DNA from: Rhodocyclales bacterium | Lineage (GTDB): Bacteria; Pseudomonadota; Gammaproteobacteria; Burkholderiales; Rhodocyclaceae | Assembly (NCBI GenBank): GCA_021286885.1 | Contig: JAJTBM010000224.1 | Location: 1 to 5,481, forward strand | Length of the DNA: 5,481 nt | Direction: 5' to 3' | In this document: positions 1 to 5,481 of the stretch, piece after piece | Layout of the letters: each line of letters opens with the position of its first letter | Position numbering within the stretch: position 1 is the stretch's first letter | Program-made: the position numbers and the translations under genes | The notes under the pieces: model-generated | What the model saw: the letters and a program-made list of their open reading frames with translations, nothing else | What the model was told of the DNA's origin: nothing | Database searches by the model: none

Positions 1-3000
1 GGCGTCTTTGTAGACCTGGGCCAGCAGGGCCGGGTATTCGGCGGGGCTGATCTGCACCCCATCAGCGCCGGCGGTTTCGCCCTTGCGGGCCATGTCCTGC
101 ACCTTGAGGGCCTCAACGCGGGCAAGCATGAGAGCGCGCTTGAGGCCGTCCGGGTCTTGGGCGGGGTCGATGCGGGCGCTGATTTCAAGTTTGAGCTGGG
201 GCTTCTCGCCCATGGCCCGGGCGATGGCCTTGAGCTTGTCTTCGGCCACCGGATCGAGGCGCGCAAAGCCGGGCTGGAAGTCGAGCCAGGCCAGTTCTTC
301 GGCCTGCCCGCCGAGCATGGAGCCCAGCAGCGCAAAGGGCGAGGTGATGGCCTTTTCCACCAGATTCACCACCACTTTCCAGACCAGCCCGCCGATGCTG
401 AATTGGGGATCGTCCAGGGTGCCGCTCACGGGGAGGTTGAGGTCGATCTCACCCTTGCTGTTCTTGAGCAAAGACACCGCCAGGCGCACCGGCAGCTTGA
501 GGGCATCGGGGCTGTCCACCGGGTCGCCGAAGGTCAGCTGGTCGATGAACACCTGGTTGGTGGCGCGCAGTTTGCGGTCTTCGATTGTGTAGTTGAGGCG
601 GGCGGAGAGCTTGCCCTTGTCGATCCCATAGCCCACGTACTTGCCCGAATAGGGCGACACGCCGGAGAGCTCGAAATCCTTGACGCTGGCGAGGATGTCC
701 AAGGCCCGATCCTGGCGGAAGGGGTTGAGGCGGCCGGTGACTTCCACCGGGGCGCTGCCATCCACCCGCCCGCGCAAATCCAGCTCGGCGATGGTGTTGG
801 GGTCGGACGAGAGGCCGGTGAGGCGCCCGCCCATGCCGGTGAGGTTGGCATCGTAGTTGGGGCGGACAAAGCGGTCGCTATAGGCGATGTTGCCCCCCTG
901 GAGGGTGATCCGGCCAATGCGCAGGGGCAGCGGCGCCGCAGGCGGGGCGACGTTGGCCGGGGCCGATGGGGATGCAGGCACAGGCGCGGGCACCTCTTTC
1001 TGCACCTGGATGTCGCGCAGGTTGAGGCTGCCATCGGCGCTCAGGATCAGGCGGGTGTAAAAGTCGCTCAGGGCGATTTCATCCACCCCCACCGCTAGGG
1101 GCGCCAGCTGAATATCCAGCCCGCCAAAGTAGAGGGATTTCCACTTGAGGAAGTCGGCGGCATTCAGCTTGTCCACCGAAGCAAAATCCCCCAGGGTCAG
1201 ATTGCCCCGGAAGCGGCCCTTCATCTGCCCGCCCTGCTCGGCCAGCTCCAGCCGGCTGCGGGACGTAACCATGCCCCGGGTGATGGCCACCTTGAGCTGC
1301 TCGGTCACGTAGGGCTGGAGCATGGTGATATCCACTTGCTTCAGATCCAGATCCAGCCCGGCCTTGAAGGGGGCCAGGGCCAGCGTGCCGCTCACCCCGA
1401 GGCGCCCGCGCTGGTTAACCCCGGTCTGGAGCCGTACCCGGGCCTGGGTGCCGGGCCGGGTGGATAAGCCGTCCCCCTGCAGGGCCAGGGGCGCCACATG
1501 GAGCACCATGGGCGGGTTGAGGGTGGCATCTTCGACCCGGATCGCCCAGTTATCCAGCTGGAGCTTGTCGAGGGCCAGTTGCCAGGCGGGGGCTGCGGCG
1601 GGTTTGGCTGCAGGTTTAGCGGCTGGTTTAGCTGCGGCCTTGGGTGCAGCCTCAGGGGCCGGCGGAGGCATCAGCTTTTGCCACTGGAGGCTGCCATCAG
1701 CCAGCCGGCGCAGCACAATCTGGCTGTCCTGGCCCTTGAGGGCGCCCACCTGCACCTGATGCAGGCGGCTATCCAGCTGCACGCCCTCCACCCCCAGGCG
1801 GGCAAGCTTGAGCAGGGGCTGGGGCTCGCCCCGCAGGCGCAGGAGCAGGTTTTCCAGATCCAGGCGGGTGTTGGCCAGCTTGACGCCGGCTTCAGGGCCT
1901 TCGCCGGTGTAGTGGTAATTCAACTCACCACCGAGCACCCCGGAGGCCAGATCAGCCTGGGGTGCGGCAGGGCCGTAATAGGCCCGGTAGTCGGGCAGAC
2001 GGACGCCCGCCAGCTTCAGCTGGCCTTCGGCGGCGAGGGGCGCCAGGGTGAATTGCCCCGTGTGCTCCACCCGGGCGCCGTGTTCGTTCTTGAGGCTGAG
2101 GGCCACCTGGGCGGGCGTTTTGCCGGCGAGGGACACATCCTTGAGGCTCAAGTCCAGATCCTGAATCTGGGTGGCAAAACCACCAGTGGGCTGGGCGTCC
2201 TGCCAATGAACGCGCCCACCGCTCAGCTCAAACGCGGCCAGACTCAGGGCCAGGGGCTGGGGCTGGGGCTGGGCGGAGGCCTGGGACGCAGGTGCGGCGG
2301 GGGCCTCCTTGGCCGGGGGCGGGAGCAGATCGCGCAGGCTCAGACGCCCGTGTTTATCGCGTGCCACATGCAGCTCGGGCTGGCGAATTTCCAGCCGGGA
2401 AAAGGCCAGCTTTCGATCCAGGGGGCGCACATCCGCCAGCCCCAGATGCAGCGCCTCCCAGGCCAGGGCGGGCTTGCCGCCCGGGTGGCGCAGATCCAGC
2501 CGGGTCAACTCCACGGCCCCCTGAAGCTGGATCTGGGGCGTTTGACCTTCGGGCTGGGCAAAATCCAGATCCAATTGCAAGGAGAACCGTCCATCCGCCA
2601 GCTCAAAGGCCGGCTTGAAGGGCAGATAGCCCAAATAATCAGCCAGGGGCAGACCTTGCAAATCCAGATGGAGCCGGGCCGGACGCCCGCTGGCAAAGGG
2701 CTTGGCCTGGGCCTGGAGCACGATGGGATTGCCGTTGAAGGCGAGGCTCAGGCGCGGCTCCACAAAACTATCCACCCACGAGGGCAAATTCGATACAAAG
2801 GGCAGGCCCAGCTCGAGGCCGGTGATCTGGTGGGTGCGCCCGGCGGGCTGGTCTTCAAAACTGAGGGCGCCCCCCTGGATACGGATGTTGTGGAGCGCAA
2901 AGCTGCTCTTGCTGCCATCGTCGGGCTTGTTGAGGATTTCGTCGATCAGATCAGACCAGTTGTAGCGCCCATCGCTCTGGCGCACAAAATGCAGCCGGGG

Positions 3001-3387
3001 GCCCTGCAGGCTCAGGTGCTCCAGCACCACGCCGCCGCGCAGCAGGGATTCAGCTTCCAGATTCACTTCGAGCGCATCGAAGCCCAGGGCTTCGGTCTGG
3101 CCCTGGGGTTCCAGCACCCGCAGTTCGCGTACGGTCAGGTTCAGGGTGTAGGGATTGAAGGCCAGGCTGCCGATGCTGACGGGCCGATGCAGGGCGCTCG
3201 CCAACTGGGTTTCGACCACGCCGCGCAGCAGGGGCACGGCGCCAAAGCCCAGGCCGCCCACCAGCACCAGCCCCCCAGCCAGCCACGCAGCCGGGCGCTT
3301 CCAGCGGGTGAGCAGCACCCGGGGCGGGCGGGAGGGCTGCGGGGTCTGGGGCGTTGATTGTTCTTGGGTATTTTTGTGGGTATCCAT
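1..3387 (-). CDS. DUF748 / AsmA-superfamily envelope protein (C-terminus outside the window)
   Basis: One open frame of 1129 codons runs from ATG at 3387 to the left edge with no stop, so the C-terminus is missing. The N-terminus is a polar Pro/Gln-rich tail, then basic residues (LLTRWKRP) and one hydrophobic segment at about 33-54, predicting an inner-membrane anchor with a large periplasmic part. The rest is beta-strand-like with four related units (near residues 131-181, 339-400, 557-623 and 779-841). Ala/Pro-rich linkers lie at about 356-379, 575-600 and 798-820. The stretch at 966-1026 (LLKNSKGEIDLNLPVSGTLDDP, broken here as LLKNSKGEID and LNLPVSGTLDDP, then SPFALLGSMLGG) is typical of DUF748 proteins. 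Residues 1036-1095 resemble an OmpA-like domain. No cysteine occurs. Family knowledge places AsmA-like proteins in outer-membrane lipid homeostasis or lipid transfer; the role of this one is unproven. ATG 3387 is preferred because GGGAG lies 6 nt upstream; an in-frame ATG at 3411 would add 8 residues. Confidence 0.9.
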   Translation of the reverse strand, partial: MDTHKNTQEQSTPQTPQPSRPPRVLLTRWKRPAAWLAGGLVLVGGLGFGAVPLLRGVVETQLASALHRPVSIGSLAFNPYTLNLTVRELRVLEPQGQTEALGFDALEVNLEAESLLRGGVVLEHLSLQGPRLHFVRQSDGRYNWSDLIDEILNKPDDGSKSSFALHNIRIQGGALSFEDQPAGRTHQITGLELGLPFVSNLPSWVDSFVEPRLSLAFNGNPIVLQAQAKPFASGRPARLHLDLQGLPLADYLGYLPFKPAFELADGRFSLQLDLDFAQPEGQTPQIQLQGAVELTRLDLRHPGGKPALAWEALHLGLADVRPLDRKLAFSRLEIRQPELHVARDKHGRLSLRDLLPPPAKEAPAAPASQASAQPQPQPLALSLAAFELSGGRVHWQDAQPTGGFATQIQDLDLSLKDVSLAGKTPAQVALSLKNEHGARVEHTGQFTLAPLAAEGQLKLAGVRLPDYRAYYGPAAPQADLASGVLGGELNYHYTGEGPEAGVKLANTRLDLENLLLRLRGEPQPLLKLARLGVEGVQLDSRLHQVQVGALKGQDSQIVLRRLADGSLQWQKLMPPPAPEAAPKAAAKPAAKPAAKPAAAPAWQLALDKLQLDNWAIRVEDATLNPPMVLHVAPLALQGDGLSTRPGTQARVRLQTGVNQRGRLGVSGTLALAPFKAGLDLDLKQVDITMLQPYVTEQLKVAITRGMVTSRSRLELAEQGGQMKGRFRGNLTLGDFASVDKLNAADFLKWKSLYFGGLDIQLAPLAVGVDEIALSDFYTRLILSADGSLNLRDIQVQKEVPAPVPASPSAPANVAPPAAPLPLRIGRITLQGGNIAYSDRFVRPNYDANLTGMGGRLTGLSSDPNTIAELDLRGRVDGSAPVEVTGRLNPFRQDRALDILASVKDFELSGVSPYSGKYVGYGIDKGKLSARLNYTIEDRKLRATNQVFIDQLTFGDPVDSPDALKLPVRLAVSLLKNSKGEIDLNLPVSGTLDDPQFSIGGLVWKVVVNLVEKAITSPFALLGSMLGGQAEELAWLDFQPGFARLDPVAEDKLKAIARAMGEKPQLKLEISARIDPAQDPDGLKRALMLARVEALKVQDMARKGETAGADGVQISPAEYPALLAQVYKDA
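1600..1647. repeat. 12-bp tandem repeat encoding Lys-Pro-Ala-Ala units
   Basis: Three 12-nt units (1600-1611, 1612-1623, 1624-1635), sharing a GGTTT core, are followed by a decayed fourth (1636-1647). On the minus strand they encode KPAA-type repeats within the second Ala/Pro linker of the DUF748 protein (about residues 581-596). The unit is a multiple of three, so changes in copy number keep the frame. Confidence 0.7.
2253..2273 (+). repeat. G-quadruplex-type tract encoding a Pro-Gln linker
   Basis: GGGGCT occurs three times in a row and is followed by GGG, giving four G-runs with 2-nt loops on the plus strand, the template strand of the DUF748 gene. The minus strand encodes alternating Pro-Gln at about residues 373-378, inside the first flexible linker. 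Confidence 0.6.
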
Positions 3388-3393
3388 CTCGCA

Positions 3394-3398
3394 CTCCC
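3394..3398 (-). promoter_or_regulatory. Ribosome binding site deciding the DUF748 start
   Basis: The minus strand reads GGGAG, followed by a 6-nt spacer and ATG at 3387. The competing in-frame ATG at 3411 has only a weak purine stretch (AAGAG) upstream. This favours 3387, although both starts would keep the same membrane anchor. Confidence 0.6.
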
Positions 3399-3449
3399 AG
3401 GGAATTTTCATGCTCGGGCTCTTGGGGGACCCGATTCAGATCGTCGGCA

Positions 3450-3477
3450 AGCCTAGCAGGTGTCGGCGTTTGCCCAA
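3450..3477 (-). promoter_or_regulatory. Weak sigma-70-like promoter candidate for the DUF748 gene
   Basis: On the minus strand TTGGGC (3477-3472) is followed after 16 nt by TAGGCT (3455-3450). Each hexamer matches only 3 of 6 consensus positions, so the call rests mainly on location, about 60 nt upstream of the start. Its -35 shares bases with the -35 candidate of the opposite gene. Confidence 0.25.
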
Positions 3478-3498
3478 AGCTGCGTTAGGCTCTATGCT
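3470..3498 (+). promoter_or_regulatory. Sigma-70-like promoter candidate for the flavoprotein gene
   Basis: TTGCCC at 3470-3475 (4 of 6 consensus matches) and TATGCT at 3493-3498 (4 of 6) are separated by the optimal 17 nt. The predicted transcript start near 3505 gives a leader of about 40 nt before ATG 3546. It is the best sigma-70-type match I found in the divergent region. Confidence 0.45.
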
Positions 3499-3500
3499 CC

Positions 3501-3516
3501 CGGGCCGTTTATTGCT
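3501..3516 (+). promoter_or_regulatory. Possible sigma-54 (-24/-12) promoter
   Basis: The 16-nt string CGGGCCGTTTATTGCT aligns without gaps to the consensus TGGCACG-N4-TTGCW. The GG and GC pairs are kept at the correct spacing, the -12 element TTGCT is perfect, and the -24 element matches 4 of 7. A transcript would start near 3526, just ahead of the ribosome site at 3536. A match of this quality can arise by chance in GC-rich DNA. Confidence 0.2.
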
Positions 3517-3535
3517 GGGTGCCTAAGCGCGCCCC

Positions 3536-3540
3536 GGAGA
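3536..3540 (+). promoter_or_regulatory. Ribosome binding site deciding the flavoprotein start
   Basis: GGAGA lies 5 nt before ATG at 3546. The longer frame could begin at GTG 3519, but that start would place this ribosome site inside the coding region and add nine residues not needed ahead of the Rossmann strand. ATG 3546 is therefore preferred. Confidence 0.7.
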
Positions 3541-3545
3541 AGTCC

Positions 3546-4787
3546 ATGATCCCCCATTTTCCCACCCGCCACTTTGATGTGATCGTGATCGGCGCAGGCG
3601 CGTCCGGCATGATGTGTGCCGCCGAAGCCGGCCAGCGGGGGCGCCGGGTGCTGATCCTGGACCACGCGCCCAAGCTGGCCGAAAAAATCCGGATTTCCGG
3701 CGGTGGACGCTGCAACTTCACCAACCGGGAGGTGACGATGGGCCATTACCTGTCGCGCAACCCCCATTTCTGCCGCTCGGCCCTCGCCCGCTTCGGCCCG
3801 GGTGACTTCATCGAGCGGGTCGAACACCACGGCATCGCCTACCACGAGCGGGAGCATGGGCAGCTGTTCTGCGACGAATCCGCCCAGGACATCATCGACA
3901 TGCTGCGCCAGGGCTGCGAGGACGGCCACGTCAGCTGGGCCATGCCCTGCGAACTGAAGGCGGTTGTGCCCGGCGAGGCCGGTGCAGCAGATGCGGCCGG
4001 GGGCGAACGCTACCGGCTGGAAACCAGTATGGGCGAGTTTTCGTGCACGAATCTGGTGATTGCCACCGGGGGGCTCTCCATCCCGAAGATTGGCGCAACG
4101 CCCCTGGGCTACCGGATCGCCGCCCAGTTCCACATCCCGGTGATCGCGCCCAAGCCCGCCCTGGTGCCCCTGACCTTGCCTCCTGAAGAACTGGATATTT
4201 ACAAGGAGCTGGCGGGCACAGCCTTTGATGCGGTGGCCGAATGCGGCACCGGGCGCTTCCGGGAGAATCTGCTGTTCACCCACCGGGGCCTCTCAGGGCC
4301 GGTGATCCTGCAGGTGTCGTCCTATTGGCAGGCGCGGGATTACGGGGACAAGGACGGGGGCAGCCAGGTGCATATCAACCTCTTCCCCAACGAAGACGTG
4401 GGCGCCTGGCTGAGTGCGCATGCCCGCAGCAAGGCCCTGCTCAGCAACCTGCTGGCCGAACGCCTGCCGCGCCGCTTCACCCATGCCTGGTGCGAACAAC
4501 GGGGCTGGAACAGCCCGGTGAACCAACTCTCGCCCAAGCAGCTGGAGCAGATCGCTGCCCAACTGGCCAACTGGGCCATCACCCCCAACGGCACCCAGGG
4601 CTATGCCAAGGCCGAGGTGACGCTGGGCGGGGTGGATACCCGCGCCCTGTCGTCCAAGACCCTGGAGGCTCGGGATCAGCCGGGACTGTATTTCATCGGA
4701 GAAGTGGTGGACGTGACCGGCCACCTGGGCGGCTACAACTTCCAGTGGGCCTGGGCCTCGGGCTACGCAGCCGGGCAGGCCGTGTAG
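3546..4787 (+). CDS. yhiN: HI0933/YhiN-family FAD-dependent oxidoreductase
   Basis: This complete 413-residue protein is close to the usual length of about 400 for the family. The N-terminal Rossmann strand DVIVIGAGASG carries the FAD-binding GxGxxG (residues 16-21). It is followed by the family signature ISGGGRCNFTN (50-60). Next come LSRNPHFCRSALARF (69-83), VIATGG (171-176), LLFTHRGLSGPVILQ (242-256) and the C-terminal GEVVDVTGHLGGYN (385-398), which closes the FAD site. All these blocks match E. coli YhiN as I remember it. A middle domain interrupts the two FAD-binding halves, as expected for the family. The protein has no signal peptide and nine cysteines, so it is probably cytosolic. 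The physiological substrate of the family is poorly known; BaiN-like names in databases refer to a gut bile-acid enzyme and should not be transferred here. A short Ala/Gly-rich loop (about 143-153) is probably a variable surface insertion. The gene stands alone, divergent from the DUF748 gene and convergent with the regulator. Confidence 0.93.
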   Translation: MIPHFPTRHFDVIVIGAGASGMMCAAEAGQRGRRVLILDHAPKLAEKIRISGGGRCNFTNREVTMGHYLSRNPHFCRSALARFGPGDFIERVEHHGIAYHEREHGQLFCDESAQDIIDMLRQGCEDGHVSWAMPCELKAVVPGEAGAADAAGGERYRLETSMGEFSCTNLVIATGGLSIPKIGATPLGYRIAAQFHIPVIAPKPALVPLTLPPEELDIYKELAGTAFDAVAECGTGRFRENLLFTHRGLSGPVILQVSSYWQARDYGDKDGGSQVHINLFPNEDVGAWLSAHARSKALLSNLLAERLPRRFTHAWCEQRGWNSPVNQLSPKQLEQIAAQLANWAITPNGTQGYAKAEVTLGGVDTRALSSKTLEARDQPGLYFIGEVVDVTGHLGGYNFQWAWASGYAAGQAV

Positions 4788-4809
4788 CGGGAGCGCGGGA
4801 GAACAGCAC

Positions 4810-4824
4810 GGCGGGGATACCGCC
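4810..4824 (+). repeat. Small hairpin after the flavoprotein gene
   Basis: GGCGG, a 5-nt loop (GGATA) and CCGCC begin 22 nt after the stop codon. The stem is short and is followed by an A-run rather than a T-run, so it is not a standard intrinsic terminator for the plus-strand gene. It overlaps the 8-nt palindrome GCCTAGGC at 4822-4829. Confidence 0.3.
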
Positions 4825-4867
4825 TAGGCAAAAAGGCTGGGTGGGCCTGCGAGCGCTCACCCCAGAA

Positions 4868-4916
4868 CCCTCACCCCCGGCCCCTCTCCCTGAGGGAGAG
4901 GGGCCGGGGGTGAGGG
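4868..4916. repeat. Perfect 49-nt palindrome, REP-like, between convergent genes
   Basis: Two 24-nt arms (4868-4891 and 4893-4916) are exact reverse complements around a single G at 4892. The arm begins CCCTCACCCCCGGCCCC, a motif that recurs in many proteobacterial intergenic regions and is often mistranslated as Pro-rich peptide. It lies between the 3' ends of two convergent genes, a usual site for REP elements. A hairpin this stable could also slow or stop transcription from both sides, but no T-run follows either arm. Copy number in the genome cannot be seen here. Confidence 0.8.
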
Positions 4917-4921
4917 GGGAT

Positions 4922-4938
4922 GCCTGCGGGCTGCAGGC
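4922..4938 (-). terminator. Possible 3' hairpin of the sigma-54 regulator transcript
   Basis: GCCTGC and GCAGGC form a 6-bp stem with a 5-nt loop, beginning 6 nt beyond the regulator's stop codon on the minus strand. No T-run follows. Termination, if it happens here, would rely on this hairpin together with the adjacent 49-nt palindrome, or on Rho. Confidence 0.25.
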
Positions 4939-4944
4939 GGGCGC

Positions 4945-5481
4945 TCAGAAGCGGCCCAGCTTGCGGTACAGGGTGTTGCGGCTGATGCCGAGCCGGCGGG
5001 CGGCGGCGGAGATGTTGCCCTTTTCGGCTTCGAGGGTGCGCTGGATCATGTCCCGCTCGATTTCCTCAAGCCGGCAGAAGCCGGGGCCGGAAGCCGGATC
5101 ATTCACCACCGCCGAGGCGGGCAGATTGGGCGCGGAGCTGCGCGTCTGGGGCGGCAGTTCAGCGGCCATGCTGCCTTCCATCTGGCCGATTTCTTCGAAG
5201 ATGTCGTCGGGCAAGTGCCAGGTTTCAATCAGGGTTTCGTCGTCGTCCAGGAGGGCAATGGCGACCTTGATGACGTTGTTGAGCTGGCGGATGTTGCCCG
5301 GCCAGCGGTAGCGCATGAAGGCATCCATCACCTTGCGGGAGACTTCCACCTGGCGGTTGGGGCCGGCCTCTTCGCGCAGCAGCTTGTCGATCAGGCTTTC
5401 GATGTCGCTGCGCTCGCGCAGGGAAGGCAGGTTGATGCACAGCCCGTTGAGCCGGTAGTACAAATCTTCCCGGAAACTGCC
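4945..5481 (-). CDS. Sigma-54-dependent Fis-type transcriptional activator (C-terminal 178 residues)
   Basis: The frame enters from the right edge and ends at TGA (4947-4945). The visible part starts inside the AAA+ domain with GSFREDLYYRLNGL (1-14) and LPSLRERSD (18-26), which carries the arginine-finger region. WPGNIRQL (60-67) is the sensor-2 motif. A variable linker rich in Ser, Ala and Pro (about 95-137) leads to a Fis-type helix-turn-helix at about 156-175 (NISAAARRLGISRNTLYRKL). Such proteins bind enhancer sites and drive sigma-54 RNA polymerase by ATP hydrolysis. LYYRLNGL and WPGNIRQLNN resemble AcoR-like members, which usually carry an N-terminal GAF sensor, but the sensor and the GAFTGA loop lie outside the window. 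The inducer and target genes therefore cannot be named. Confidence 0.93.
   Translation of the reverse strand, partial: GSFREDLYYRLNGLCINLPSLRERSDIESLIDKLLREEAGPNRQVEVSRKVMDAFMRYRWPGNIRQLNNVIKVAIALLDDDETLIETWHLPDDIFEEIGQMEGSMAAELPPQTRSSAPNLPASAVVNDPASGPGFCRLEEIERDMIQRTLEAEKGNISAAARRLGISRNTLYRKLGRF

Noticed and set aside
157..1098. A 313-codon plus-strand frame, with a second plus-strand frame at 83-592
   Set aside because: Both are antisense to the conserved C-terminal part of the DUF748 protein; their His/Gly/Ala-rich or Ser/Arg-rich composition is typical of shadow frames.
3258..3265. GCTGGTGG, identical to the E. coli Chi site, on the minus strand
   Set aside because: It lies within GC-rich Leu/Val/Gly codons of the membrane anchor; a single chance match is expected and Chi sequences differ among bacterial groups.
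1498..3357. A 619-codon plus-strand frame opposite the DUF748 gene
   Set aside because: It is a mirror frame of the minus-strand gene, kept open by high GC at codon positions. It is Gly/Gln-rich with no recognisable domain, whereas the minus frame has a membrane anchor, family motifs and a ribosome site.
3492..4283. A 263-codon minus-strand frame opposite the flavoprotein gene
   Set aside because: The plus frame carries every diagnostic motif of the YhiN family. The antisense frame also crosses the promoter region and shows no known domain.
4788..4944. A small gene or RNA in the convergent intergenic region
   Set aside because: After removing the palindrome and two hairpins, no frame with a ribosome site or structured RNA signature remains in these 157 nt.
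4241..5311. A 356-codon plus-strand frame spanning the convergent gene ends
   Set aside because: It reads out of frame through the flavoprotein gene, through the REP-like palindrome (giving a Pro-rich peptide commonly seen in spurious annotations) and antisense through the sigma-54 regulator.
1..5481. A hidden defence, mobile or biosynthetic system
   Set aside because: No transposase, integrase, nuclease, toxin-antitoxin pair, CRISPR-like direct repeats or synthase domains are visible, and base composition looks even throughout.

Overview
The window is GC-rich DNA with strong C/G preference at third codon positions, and is wholly bacterial in layout. The three proteins read like those of a free-living Gram-negative proteobacterium: a large AsmA-like envelope protein with a DUF748-type sequence, a YhiN/HI0933 flavoprotein, and a sigma-54 activator of the type with a Fis-like C-terminus. 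A betaproteobacterium (for example a Rhodocyclales relative) fits best, but this is an impression from composition and protein style, not a proven placement.

Layout. Positions 1-3387 are one uninterrupted minus-strand reading frame of 1129 codons, running off the left edge before its stop: an inner-membrane-anchored DUF748/AsmA-superfamily protein built of four repeated units with Ala/Pro linkers. Positions 3388-3545 are a divergent intergenic region with candidate promoters for both flanking genes. Positions 3546-4787 (plus strand) are a complete 413-residue FAD-binding oxidoreductase of the HI0933/YhiN family. Positions 4788-4944 separate two convergent genes and hold a perfect 49-nt palindrome of the REP-like type plus two small hairpins. 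Positions 4945-5481 (minus strand) are the C-terminal 178 residues of a sigma-54-dependent, Fis-type activator whose N-terminus lies beyond the right edge.

The three genes are divergent or convergent to one another, so none is in an operon with another inside the window, and nothing shows that they work in one pathway. I see no mobile element, CRISPR array, RNA gene, toxin-antitoxin pair or defence locus. The window looks like ordinary chromosomal housekeeping territory. The points most worth a second look are the internal repeat architecture and OmpA-like tail of the DUF748 protein, the layout of promoter-like motifs in the divergent region (including a sigma-54-like motif), and the palindrome between the convergent genes. 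Several long frames antisense to the real genes are artefacts of the high GC content.
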